A stretch of 64,000 nt of DNA from Paramecium sonneborni (Eukaryota > Ciliophora > Oligohymenophorea > Peniculida > Parameciidae), in contig CAJJDN010000121.1 of the NCBI GenBank assembly GCA_905182985.1, positions 242,172 through 306,171 on the forward strand, written 5' to 3'. Positions 11,942 to 25,200 of the stretch are shown here, one piece after another. Position numbers and translations under genes: made by a program. Below the pieces are notes generated by a model that saw only the letters and a program-made list of their open reading frames with translations, searched no databases and was not told where the DNA came from. How positions within the stretch are numbered: position 1 is the first letter of the stretch; each line of letters begins with the position of its first letter.

Positions 11942-12507
11942 TCATTTCTTTTCTTTTTCCTCTTTTTTAGAAGTGTTTCTAAAATCTGCATTAAAAATTG
12001 GGAATGATTATTTAACTCCATATCCCCAATTCACATTATCAATTGGTTCTCTCCATCCAATTTCTGCAGAACTTACAAACTTTAAAATATTCTTACCTAA
12101 TTATTGGTAATTGGAATTGATCTTTAACTGTATTATGAGTCCCTTTCTTATGAGGACAGAATCCTTTATCTTTCTTACATTTTTAACAATATTCATTCTC
12201 TACTATTCCTAATCTATCTAATGGATGCTAACAGTTACGATTAAATCTTACAGAATATGCTACAGCTGAACTATTATCTGTTTTTCCTGCATCCTTCTTA
12301 AACATTCCAACATAGTTATTATTTTAAGAGAAGTAAGGTTCTAATTTTTCTAAATCTAATTTCGTTTTAGGTCCCAGAATTTTCTTTTCTTTCTATGATA
12401 TAAGTATCTATTTATACAGCATCTTATTATCGATAAGTCTCAGTTTATTCTGTTGTTTCATATTTAGATCTTCCACCTTTTTATTATCCTTTAGTTTCTT
12501 TAGGCAT
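11942..12507 (-). CDS. Small basic protein, possible axonemal/microtubule-associated
   Basis: Two 25-nt introns (12393-12417, 12072-12096) leave 171 residues. The protein starts MPKETKGQQKGGRSKYET and has a small Cys/His cluster (CQHPLDRLGIVENEYCQKCKK, then CPHKKG) that could bind a metal. Near the end it carries EIGWREPIDNVNWGYG and FPIFNADF blocks, then a Lys/Glu tail. The short G-W-x-P/Y-G style is reminiscent of ciliary microtubule inner proteins, but this is only an impression. A plus-strand open stretch at 11919-12110 is a shadow of it. Confidence 0.7.
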
Positions 12508-12672
12508 AAAAATAAAATAATTAATATTCAATTAATATTCTTTGAAAAGCACATAAAATTAAAAGAAATAATTAAGTTAAATTTTTAAGGACTTCTTATT
12601 TGATAGAGATAAAATCTTAATTAATAAATACTAAAAAGAATCTTTTAATATAATAATAGATATAAATAATAA

Positions 12673-13688
12673 ATGGAAAAGCATATACCAGGTAGTAATA
12701 GTAATCTTAATGATAACCTGAAATTAAATGAAATAGTATATTTGGGTTCTCATAATTTTGCAATGTCTAAATGTTATGGATGGGTTTATGCATAACAAAA
12801 TGTATCTATTAAAGAATAATTTATAAAATATGGAGCTCGACATTTTAAAGTACCTTTGCATTGGTATAAAGATGGTCATAATTCTTAAGTAAATAAATAT
12901 GTTAGACTTAGATAATGGCTGCTCATGAGCCAAATGGTGGTTCTAATTGTAAATTATCCATTGTTCAAAGAGGCTTAAAAAAACCTGAAAAAGCAAGTAT
13001 ATATATAAAAGAGATTGTTGATTTATCCTTTTAACATCCTAATGAAATCATAGTTTTAAAAATTGAAAGCAAATTAATGTATAATAGTAAAAAAAATGGA
13101 ACAAAAGGATGGGATCCATTATTAATAGCCATCTTTTTGAATAATTTATTAAAAGAAACAAGAGCAGACTAAAGGGCTATTAAAATTAATCCAGAAGAGG
13201 AATTACCAACTTTAGGTTGGTGTAGGGAGAATTAATAAACTTTATTAATTACAATAGAACCTAAGGAATAAATTATTGGGGAACTATAAAACTACACTTA
13301 TTATTCATATTTATTAAGTGCATAAGTAGATTGGGAATTAGATCCATTTTAAGATGTATAAAATGGTGATATAGCTAGAGGGAAAAGAAATGAATAGACT
13401 GGAGAAATCTTGTCTCCTTTTTTAGAAATTCATTTTTGTTCTTAAAATTCATTTAAGTATATTTTAAATATAATAACAAGATCTAATTCTTAATATAAAA
13501 AGAAGTATAATTCTTACAATCATGCAAGAAAGAGATTCTTATAGTATTATTTCAAATGCAAAAAAATGCCAAACTTTTTAGTTGCTGATTTTATAGATCA
13601 AGGAAAATTAACAAATATTGTTGATGATATTAATTCAATAATAAACTCAAATAACAAGTTTATACCAGAAAAGTTCTAAGCTTTATGA
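12673..13688 (+). CDS. PI-PLC X-domain-like phosphodiesterase
   Basis: One 23-nt intron (12889-12911) gives 330 residues. The protein opens with IVYLGSHNFAMSKC, matching the GSHNS strand-1 motif of PLC-like TIM barrels, whose histidine is catalytic. It continues with FIKYGARHFKVPLHWYKDG and, after the intron, IMAAHEPNGG in the place of the second catalytic histidine. Later blocks (FLNNLLKETRADQRAI, TLGWCRENQQTLLITIEP) fit the second half of the barrel. There is no PH, Y, EF-hand or C2 domain, so it resembles the single-domain PLC-X/PLCXD group rather than calcium-regulated PI-PLC. Substrate is not predictable. It converges with the kinase gene 23 bp downstream. Confidence 0.75.
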
Positions 13689-13711
13689 TAATCAACATAA
13701 ATAATATTAGT

Positions 13712-15352
13712 TCAATAATTATTCTGTTCAAAAATTTTATTTACATCAATAAAAGCACAGTTCACGATTTCAAAATCTTTTTATAAGTTTACCACTTTTT
13801 TAATTAAACTTTAGTCTAAATCATATGCATAGATATTTACCTGTCTAATCATATGTTTTTTAAAGTATCTAAGTCTTCAATAAGGCATCTAGTTTATCGC
13901 TAATAACTTAGCAGTCAAAATTTTAAATCTCTAAATATTTTAAAATATTGGCTTCATTTTTAATGGTTGATTAATCTTTATGATTATAAATCTTCATAAG
14001 AAATTCACAGTAATCTTAATTTAAGCTATTTTTGAATTTGTAGTATATTTAATTAATATTCGAATTGAGTTAACTATATTTATTTGTTCTCTAGCTTTGT
14101 TCACAATAATTTTTGATTATACTTATTAAAAGTGGTACATTATTGTTTTTAATTAAAGGTTCTTCGATATCAGTCAGAATAGTCTTAATAAGAGAAAATG
14201 CATATTTTATTTAACGAAATCCAATCCATCCAATAAATAATTAAGTGATTAAAATATATAAAGTAGGAGATTAAAACTTCTATTTTAAATGATTTCTAAC
14301 ATGATCACATAAAAGATATTTATGATAATAAATATTTAATATTTTATAAATTCCATTCCATAATTTTTCTTTATCTGCGATTTATTAATTTTCAATTTCT
14401 TCTTTATTGTATCTTAGATTAAAAGGTATGAATAGAGATTCTTATGGTATATTAATTTAAAGTGTTGATATTTAGTGCTACTTAAGTTCTTCAAAATTAA
14501 TACGTTATTCTTGAGAAAAAACAATCATTCTTTCAATAAGATTAGTTATTAAATCTCCATATTCTCCAGATAGTTATTAACATTTAAAATTAGAAGTTTC
14601 AATATTTTTATAATGTTTAACCTAATCATCTCCATTAAAAGGAAGCTTTCCTTTAAATGCAATTTAATGAAACAGTAGACCATATGAATATATATCACAC
14701 ATAGCTGAGAATTATTGTCTGTAATAAATTTCTGGTGCTAGGTATTTCCAAGTTCCTACAAGAGTTAGATTTGCACTTTAATACATATTGTCTAAAGTTC
14801 TTGAAAAACCAAAATCCGCAAGCTTTAATTAAGTTAGAGTATTTTTACTTTATAAATTTTTCTTTATTATCCATTTTGATTTACAATTTTGACAAGAATA
14901 TTTTGAGGTTTTATATCTCTGTGTATTAATTAATTATCTCTTAAAGCACATGCTCCATTTATAATTTGTTTAATCATATCTAACTATTCTTTTCTAGAAA
15001 ACCAATTAGGTTTAATATTTTCGAATTCTTTCTCTAGGTCATGATCACATAATTCCATTATTATATAAACATGCTTTGGTTTATCAATCACCTGAATAAT
15101 TTATACTAAGTTTTCACAATTAACATTAGCCAACTTTGAAACAACACTCTTTTCATTTTATATAGTTTTTGTCAAATTATTTTCTCTTACATTAATATTC
15201 ATCTTTGAAATTATTTTTACACAATGAACAATATCTGGTTCATCTTAATGATGGCAACGTAAGACTTTTCCATATGTTCCCTAACCCAAAAGCACAGAAG
15301 TATCAATTACCCATCCATCTATTACAGTTTCCTCAATTTCATCATCTTACAT
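13712..15352 (-). CDS. Ser/Thr protein kinase, ULK/ATG1-like, with helical tail
   Basis: Two introns (14823-14848; 13816-13840) give 529 residues. The kinase domain fills residues 10-275. It has the glycine loop LLGQGTYGKVL, Lys in VHCVKIISK, catalytic HRDIKPQNIL, DFG (LADFGFSRT, directly after intron 1), the activation-segment TLVGTWKYLAPEIY and the CDIYSYGLLF helix. All catalytic residues are intact. The ME-LCDHDLEKEF hinge and GT-KYLAPE loop resemble the ULK-like kinases expanded in Paramecium. The 250-residue tail is helical with no recognised domain. Stop is TGA at 13712-13714. Confidence 0.88.
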
Positions 15353-15420
15353 ATTTCTATTAATAATTTGTTTATTATTTATATAAATATTGATTATTTA
15401 AATTTTGTATTTATAAATTA

Positions 15421-18400
15421 TCAGATTTAACAACAACATATTCCTAGAAAATTTCTTCTCTCCTAAACTTCTACTATCTATTATGGGAAATCATTTATCT
15501 ATTGTTATGATACATAATGTTTAAAAATTTAATCCAAAGTGGCTTATTATATCTCAAAATCATTAATTATATTATCAACTTGCCTTAATAAACAAAATCT
15601 AAAAAGTTATGACAATTTTATTGAATGATCATCAACAAAAACTGTTAAATTATTTTCACTTGATGTTTAAGGTTCAAATATATTTTTTGTTAAATTCTAA
15701 ACAATTAATTCTCTTAATTAATCTTTGTCTTCTTTATTTTTTAAATTGAAACTTAATTATATTCTATTATCATATTGTTATCTTAATTAATTTAAAGTTC
15801 CTTTAAACTTTAATTAACCATTTATTATAATTCCTAAGGTTTCACAAATTCTTTATGCTTCTGTCATTGAATGAGTAGTAATTAAAATGGAACTTTAATT
15901 TTATGAACAATTTTTCAATATTAATTATTAGAATTATTAACGAAATACTGGATCTACTCCACTTGTTGGTTCATCCATAAGCAATATTGAAGAATTTCCA
16001 ATTAAAGCTATTCCCATTTAAACTTTTCTTCTTTCTCCTCCACTCAGAACTTTAACTTTTTTATTTTCTATTTTGTTTAAATCCATATATGAACAATAGC
16101 TTTCAATAAATTTATTAATTTAATCAGAATTTAATCCTTTAAGTAAACCATAGATTTTAAGATGTTAAACTAAAGATAAATCTTCATGTAAAGGTGAAAA
16201 GGAAGGAACCAATCCAACTTAAGTAGATTCATTTTTAATTTCCACAAACCCTAATTCTGGTATACATTCTCTTGTAATCATTTTAAATGTACTTGTCTTG
16301 CCTGCTCCATTACTAAAAATATTAAATATTATAAAAATAATTACGGTCCAAGAAGTCCAAATATTTCGTGAGGTTCTATTGAAAAATCAATATTATCTAA
16401 GATAGTTCTATTTCCAATTTTATAAGTAACTTAATTTACATCAAGATTCCCTTAAATATTTTGATTGCTTGATTTTCTTTAGATTTGACGGTATTCTAAA
16501 AAATTAATAATAAAGAAAAACACTAAAATAGAAATAAATGAATTTATCTAAGTTTCAAATAAGGTTTTAAGATAATATTCAGATAGAATCTATGTATATC
16601 CTTATAAAAGTTATATAAGTGGAACAATAATTCCAGTAAAACTATATTTTTAAAATAAGAATTCAAATACCACCATTCCAAGAAATTAGAATATGAGTAT
16701 AAGAAATGGTAATTATACATTTGAAGAATTAGTATTTTGAAAGAAATAAGTTGCTACATAAGTTTAACAATTAAGAGCAAGTGAGAATATTGTATTTACA
16801 AATACTATACTGATATAAGTAAGTATATTGTAATCTCGATCCTATCTATTTCCACCAATTTATTTGGCTATGAGAAAGAACATCATAAAAATAAATTATT
16901 CAAAGACTATCACAACTAAATCGAATAGAAATATTGATGTCCAATATGATATTATCTTAGCCCCATGTGTTAAATATGAATCTTTGATTTTATGCTATTT
17001 TTCATATATAGGATAGTAGGATTGCTGACTGATGAATATTAACTTGATCAGAACATACAACGTAAGTATGATATATTGATCAATGTTTTCAAAGCCAAAA
17101 AATACTCCTAACAATAAAATCCAAGCAATTAAAAACATTAAATATTACCATTTATTTTATTCAGATATCCAAATTCTTCTCATAAATAAGCCTTATACTT
17201 ATTTTATAAAGCTAAAATGAGGTGTAAAATTAAAGAACATATTATTAAATAAAACATTATTGTTTGTATCAATTTGATTGTTACCCCAATCAGATTAAGT
17301 ATGAATTTTAATGTAAGCATCTTCAAGTGTAGTCATTTCAAATGACATATTTATATTCTAAACAGTCTCTAAATATTCTAAAACAGAGGCAACATTTTTG
17401 CTATTACTTAGAGGAATATTTAATTTAAGATTTCTATTTTAAGGAATGAAGGAAATTTCATTTTTACAAATCAAATTTAAAGTAGCTTAAATTTAATCTT
17501 AAATTTATTTTTAATGTAATTCATTTTGACATTCAATTACAATATTATAACCTACCGAGAATTATCTTTTTATATAATCCACAGTTCCAAAAACAGTTAA
17601 TTTGCCCTATTAAATAATACCAACATAATCAGATAATTCTTATGCTTCATCCAAATAATGGGTAGTTAAAATTATACATCTATCTTATTTGATCTCTCTC
17701 AGTATATTCCATATTTATTATCTACTAATTGGATCCAAACCTGTAGTAGGTTCATCTAAAAGTAAAACTTGAGAATTTCCCATCAAAGCAATAGCTAAAC
17801 ATAGTTTTCTCTTACCTCCTCCACTTAAATATTATGCAAGTTAATGTTTCTCTTATTAAAGGTGACATATTTATATAACATACTCAATTTATCCAGATAA
17901 TTGTAATTAATTTACTAATTTCAATCGACCATAAAATTAAAGATGATCATAAACTGTCATTTCTGAATATAACACATCTTTTTATGAACAATATCCTAAT
18001 ATCTATCTGATTTCATCCAAATTTTTATCTATGTCGAATTCATTTATAAGTATCTAACCAGTAGTTTTCTAAATTAATCCACATATCATATTAACTGTTG
18101 TTGATTTACCTGCTCCATTATGACCTAAAAGACTAAAGATAGTATTCTTATTCAAATTAAGATTAAGTTTATTTACTACTGATTATCCATTATATACCTT
18201 CGTTAACTAATTTAATTTAATAACCTAATTTTCATTTGCTTCAATTGACTATATTTAATATTAAGGATTTAGTAACCCAGATCCTAAACTATTCTATTAT
18301 TATAATTCTAAATCTTATTCAAATATTTCCACTTAACTTTTCTTTTTGCGAAATAAACATTAAAATATAAAAAAAGGAGACTTATGAATTCCAATAGCAT

Positions 18401-19168
18401 CAGGTATTATTTGATCTAAATAGACATAGAAAAGTATTCCTATTGTTCCTTGAATACAAAAAACAATTAAAGTATGTATATAGCTAATTGATATTTGAGC
18501 TTATGTTATTTTTTGATACCAAAAATAAACTATCAAATTTTATGGGAAAATTGATAATAGCAATTCCGTGTATTCATTTTGTTTTTACCAATCTTTAAAA
18601 TAATAGAGATAAACAATTATCATATATACTACAGCATATACATCAGTAGCCTTTCGTCCATCTGAAAAGAAACTACTTAACATCAACATTTATCCAACTA
18701 TTGCATATGAATAACACATGTATTAAATATAAAAGATTATGTATTGATAAAATGCAAAGTAGTGCAAATTCAAAGCGACAAAACTTGATATCATTACTAT
18801 GTAGAGAGATGCACAAATACTAGTCCACATTATACATGATATTATCCATCCTATGTAATATGAACTTAATTTCAATCCCATTATTAATTAGTTTTCTTTT
18901 TACCTTTCTTTCTTTTCATTTACTATCATCATTAAATAATTTCTAATTACTCCGCAAATGGCTAATGGCATGTAACTTAAAATAAGTACAATATTAATTA
19001 CAAAGTTTATGAATACATTAGAAACTTAAGTGAATCAAAGTAAGATAACCAAAATATTAAACCACATAAAAATGGTACCAATAAATTTGGAATGAATTTA
19101 TTTACCCTTAGATTCTAATAGAAACTCTTTAGGAAAACACACTTTGTTTGGAGAAGGAACTTTTCCAT
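15421..19168 (-). CDS. ABCA-family full ABC transporter
   Basis: About 1225 residues with two introns: a 32-nt one inside the second Walker A and a 38-nt one near the amino terminus (19025-19062, less certain but needed for phase). Architecture is TM-NBD-TM-NBD. NBD1 has [21 protein letters not shown] and [15 protein letters not shown]2 has LLGP followed after the intron by NGAGKTST, then LSGGERRKV and [12 protein letters not shown]. Both H-loops are present ([18 protein letters not shown]). About six hydrophobic segments precede each NBD. The large first ectodomain typical of animal ABCA is short or absent, as in other protist members. By family knowledge it would move lipids across the plasma or vesicle membrane. 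It ends 69 bp from the kinase gene and starts 45 bp from the giant gene. Confidence 0.92.
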
Positions 19169-19212
19169 TCTATATTTATTTAATTTATAAAAAAATTTAT
19201 AAATAAAAAGTC

Positions 19213-22200
19213 TCAATTATTATCTTTAACTAAATCTTCAAATTTCTCTTCAGAATTTTAAACAAGTTCTTTTGGTTAAATTAAATTTAATCCTTCATAT
19301 GAAGAATCAAATTCTTAATGAATTTTATTGATCTTATTGTTGTATTCACTAGCAGGAGTCTCAACACTTATAATAAAAATTAATATTTTACTATCTTTAA
19401 AAAATAAGTGGTTTAGATTTATCTTATCTCCACTTATTTATACTTTAGTTGACAACTTTACTTAATTGAGTCCATAACATTCTAGCCTTATGATTTAATT
19501 TAGTATGATTAATAAGAAAAGGTCTAAGACGAGGATTATGTTAAAGATGTGGATATCTTAGATTGATTTTATCTCTGATTTCATCTATCTTTGGCGATAA
19601 TTCTTTTATTTTGTCCTCAAATACATATAAGAAGAAAAGCAATAGGAATATTGCATTTAACAAAGCAATCACTATATATCCTGCATAAGTTAAACCAAAG
19701 AAATCGATATCTATTGTTCTATAAAGGAATACTCCTATTACTAAAGAGAGTGAAAGGATGACGGTAGAGAGTTGATCTAAATAATTTTATGCTTTTAGAT
19801 TATAAGGATTAAAATGAATACTCAATCCATAATATGCATAAACTACAAAAAAAGAAAGTATTCCCTAAAATAATAATCAAGAATAAATACTTTAACAATT
19901 ATTTCCTCTTAGAAGTAACAAATTAATACACTAATAAGAGAACGATAGAATATTTTAATAAATTCCCAGTAATATCTATCTCTCCTGTATTCTTGATAGA
20001 AGAAACTCCAGGAACGACTAAAAATAATAGAATCCAATTTCATTTATTATGCTCCTAAATAGCAAGGATACCAAAATGCAATAGGTAATATAAGTAACCA
20101 AAAAAGCAAACCAGGTACACCAAAACCAGCTATCCATTAATCATGTTTGAAAGTATCGTATCTATATGAGACATTCGCCATTATATACAAGTTTCCAGAT
20201 ATTAAACGACTGGAAATCAAAGTCATAAACTCCATAATATAGTTAGGTTGTAATAAAAGAAACAAGTAAATAATCATAGTATATAAATTATTTAAAACTT
20301 TGAAATCATCTTTTCTTCCATCTCTAATAAACATCAAAATAAAAATAGCAATTATATAAATTGCTTACATGATTAATGACCAAATTATACGAAAGTAAAT
20401 TAAATCAATGCTCCATGAGTCTTCTTCTAAAAAACAATCTAAAGCATTTCCTACTGTTTTAGCTGGCATGCTTACAGTATTTACTGAATCTACTGCCTGA
20501 TTCGGAATTTCTATTTAAAATCCTTACAAAATAGATAAAATCTGAGTGTGATTATTTAAGATTTACATAAGCACTGCTACATTCCCACTTGCAGATTATG
20601 ATGATGCCCAACCAAATTTAGCAAAAATACTGTACAGAATCCAGTTTCTTATTCTCTCTTTATTTGCGTCAACTGAAGAAATAGTAGTAAATAAGGTAAA
20701 GATTGATAAGATAATAATCATGATAAGATTTCTGGTCTTATCTTAACAAGTACCACATTCATATTTAGCAGATGTACTGTATTTAGAACCCCAAAAAGCA
20801 CCGTGAATATCACATTCTTCACACAAGGCTCCAATAGTTCCTTCAATACATACATCATTTCCAACATTATATCCTCCAAAGCAATTGATAGGTTTATTTT
20901 TGCATTTTTCAGCTTTGTCATTTAAATGATCAGGTCTCCAATAAGAAAATTTCATACTAATTTTATTTCTGACAGTAAAATTCATAGATTCTTCATTTAT
21001 TTATTTACAAATTCCTTTATAGACTAAGACATATTAACCAATAGGACAAGGATTGCAAGAACCTTGTTAAGGATTATATGCTTCTCCTCGATCACATTCA
21101 ACTGATCGAACTCTGGCTTAAAGTGTATATCCAGTATCAAATCCTATTAACTAATATGGATATTCAGAATGATAATGTGGAATATTAACAAGAGAACTAT
21201 TCAAAGTTACATCTAGAGTAATATTTTGATAAGGGTCGAATAGAATTTATAAATTTGAGTAATCAAATCCTTACAGATCTAGATTAAATACTCTTAGAGA
21301 TTCTCCCTAGATGGAATTAGTAAAATTTGAACTCAAGTAGGATTAAGCATCAAACTAATATTTAATGATTTCTTCATTTTAATTTAGATAAACTAATAAA
21401 ACAGTTTGATTTTAAAAGTCTGACATTAATTAACCACTTTTGATGACTAAAGGATAATGAAGCCAACCAGTATTATTATTAAGATTACTTGATTGTTACA
21501 ATTTTCCATCAATAAGTATTCCTAAATGTGTAGGATATCCTGCAACATCATCTCCATATAAGGTAGCATAATTTTATAGTATAGTATTACCTGTTTTGTT
21601 CCACTAATTGATTCCACTCTCTTTCACTCTTATAGCACCACCAATACTAGCATTATTCTTGAAAAATACACTTGTAGCTATGCTAATTCTTTGATAAACA
21701 ACTCTACCATCTTTAGGAATAGCTTCATAATAAATACAACCTCCTTATCCACTTACTTCTGATTATGTACAAAAAGTATTTGTGATATTGACTGTCAATC
21801 CATAAATTGATAGACCTCCTCCATGAACTGCTTTAATATCTTAAATATTCATTGAATCAATCACTACATGAGCAAGATAGGTAGGAAATGGCACTACATA
21901 ATTAAAGTCTGCAGCTTAAGCTTATTCTTAAAGTAATCTCCTTCTTCTACTCTTTAAGCCAGTGTATTTTTGAATATTTTCTAAAGTGAGTGATGACATA
22001 AATTGAATTTTGATTCTGTTGTCTTCATCTTTTAATATCTTTTAGTATTATGCTGATGATAACATATAGCATCCATAATATCCAGCCTAAGAGTTAGAAC
22101 ATCGACAGGCAGTCAATTAAACTAATTATCTTAATACACTATTCGATATTCTCATCACTTAAATTAATCCACCATAACACTCTTAACATTTAACTCTATT

Positions 22201-25200
22201 AACAAATATGTTTTTTAGTAATAGTGGTGTGTGTTAAGTAATCTAATCTATTAACATCATTGCAGGATTAATAATATATTCAGGAAAGTCAACTCGAGAT
22301 AATAAGATCTTACAATAAGCATTCTATTCGTTTGTAAGTGTTGTTTGTGTACAACTCACACTTACATTCATTGAGGAAATGTTACGGAATTAAACTGAAT
22401 CAATTTCTATTGGATTCATCAATGGTTCTATTATCTCAATATAGGGTCTGTATGATAATATACCATGTTACGATTCTATCATATTAATTTTAACTAAATT
22501 TGGATTTATTAATGATATCAAACCATAAAAAAATAATCCTTCGCTATAAATATTCTCAATATCAAATTAACCATTATTTTATTCAAAAGCAGCTAATCGC
22601 TTTAATAATAAAAACTCTTCTATAATTTAAAAATTACTCAGATTGCTAAAGAAATTGAGAGCATTTGTGTAATTACCAGATATTTTTACATCCTATAATC
22701 TTGTTTTCTGTATTTATTAAGTTCGATCATCAAATTTAATTTTAATTGATGTACCACTTAAACCATAACAATTAGAAATAAATGAATTTTTAATAGTGAA
22801 TAATTATTGACGGTCTGAAGTTATCAAATAGATTCCTCCTCCATCTGCTCTAGCTATACAATTACTTAGTTCCATATATTCCATTAATAAATTTAACTAT
22901 GAATATGTTGAATCAATATAAATGCAACCGCCTCTAGAAACCACTGCTACATCTAATGATGTATAAGCATTTGTAATTACAGTGTTATTCACATATCCAT
23001 ACCCTTCTTTCAATGTTTTTAAGTAGACAGCACCTCCAACTTTAGCAGTTGAATTTGTAAATTAAGAATTCAATAATTATATGTTATAGCCTGCCATAAA
23101 TATATGTCCACCTTCTACTATTTTATTTATATCATATGTATATGGATCTTGATTAATTAATTAAGTAGGATCGTAATTACTATTTATCATAGTGATATTA
23201 TTCACAATCTATATTCCACATTCTAAATATAACACAGCTCCAAATCCATTTACATAATTATTCTTCCAAAATGAATTCTATAATATTAGGGATCCCACAA
23301 CACTTCTAATTAAAAATGTAGGATTACTGGGTCTCAAAGTACCTTTTAAGTACGATGCAGAATAATGCCTATTATTTTAAAAGTAAAGATTTTTTATTAA
23401 TAAAGATTATTCTTATGTAGAATCAATCAATATTGCACTTGATGGTACTGCTAATACTGTTGTTGTTATTGTGCATTTTTATACTATAACATTCTCAATT
23501 GTAATCTGTTCATGAAATTATTCACTACTAGTATTGTATACTAGATTACTCCAAGATGATATCCCTATAAATGAATTGTCTATTCCATTCAAGTTTAATA
23601 GATTAATATCTATTAATTTAATCATTCTATAGAAATTATTAAAAAATACGCAATAATTATTACGTATTGTCATTCCTTCTTTCTGAGAACATTTTAAATC
23701 AATAAATATGATTTCCTAAACTTAATCCGTATAAAAAATTGTTAAGTTTGGGTTCTCAATACTTTTAAAATTCTGCACTTATAATTTATTTGATCTTTAA
23801 ACTTATATAGCCGCGCTTGTTGCAGCCTCTACTATTGTTTCATTAAATCCATCAGATTAGATTTATTTAACTATAATATTTTTTATACTAATATTAAGAG
23901 GCAATTCATAATCATTTTTTATTGCTGTTAATAACATTATACAAGCAGGATAAAGACAATTAATTTATGTGAATTCCAAATCTGTGAATTATAGTTTTAG
24001 ACCTGAAAATTCAATATCATATGGTTTAATTGTCATAATATCAAATTAAGTTTCAAATATTTTACCAAAATATGTAAAAGTTGTATTATATACATAAACT
24101 TAACTAATATCAATAGTTGTGATGTAGAATAGAGTAGTATAATTTACTCTACTATTGGTCATTTCAAAACCAGATACTGAAACTTTTTGCATAGTTTAAA
24201 AGTTTACTATACCTCTTGAATTATTGAATTCAATATTATTGAAATTTAGATTTTCTATTAAAATCATACCAGTAGGTTTTTGTGTGATTAATGTACTTAA
24301 GAATGCACCATCATTGATAAAATAAACATCATTAAAGTAAATATTTTTTAAATATATTTTACAATTCCATTCTGGTGAGGTAGACAAATTTATATCTTAT
24401 AATTCAAAAATAGCTTAATTTTCAAGAGATAAATCATAAAATTTAACATTTTCTAAAACAATAGTGAAATATGGTAATTTAATATCTTCATCATAAATTA
24501 GACCAAAAATTTTGGTTTAGAAAGTAGCATCACTTCCTAATAGATAATTTTATGACATCACCTATACATTATAGAATTAGATATCATATATATTGAGTAG
24601 AATAGTGTAAAAAGGTTTAAATTTTTTAAGACTATGAGATATTTCACTATGAGGTGTACTATACTATTAAGATTAATAATGATCTTCTGCTAATCCATTA
24701 CTAATTTTAACATTTTCAAGGATTAATTTAGAACCATCATTTTTAATAAATTCAAATCCAAAAGGTTTATCGTATTTTTGAATATTAGTATACATATTCA
24801 ATGGATCTAAATCAGTAGCTGGTAAGATTTCTATTTAGCTTAATTTGACAGTAGTAAAATATTCAAAATAAATAGTGTTTTAAACAAACCATTAAATTTT
24901 TTCATTTTTAGGAGCATTATCAACTGAGATGCGAAGTTCAATTTCTTTTAAAGTAAAAACATTTCTTCTAAAATTAGTAGTAAAGTAGGTATTTTTTTAA
25001 AAAAAGCATTTATTATTTTTAGAATCAGAATCATATTAAAATATAAGATTGATGATTAATTTACTAACAACATTTTCATTGTAATCAATATATAATTAAT
25101 TTCTTTGTGAGATGTTTATTTTATCTTCTAAATTAATAAATGTATTTTTTTAAGTAATATCATTAAATTATGAATTAATTTTCAAAACATTATCTAAATC

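Noticed and set aside
20718..20985. Two overlapping small minus-strand proteins
   Set aside because: One is the correct frame of the giant surface protein (second Cys-rich block) and the other is a shadow of it.
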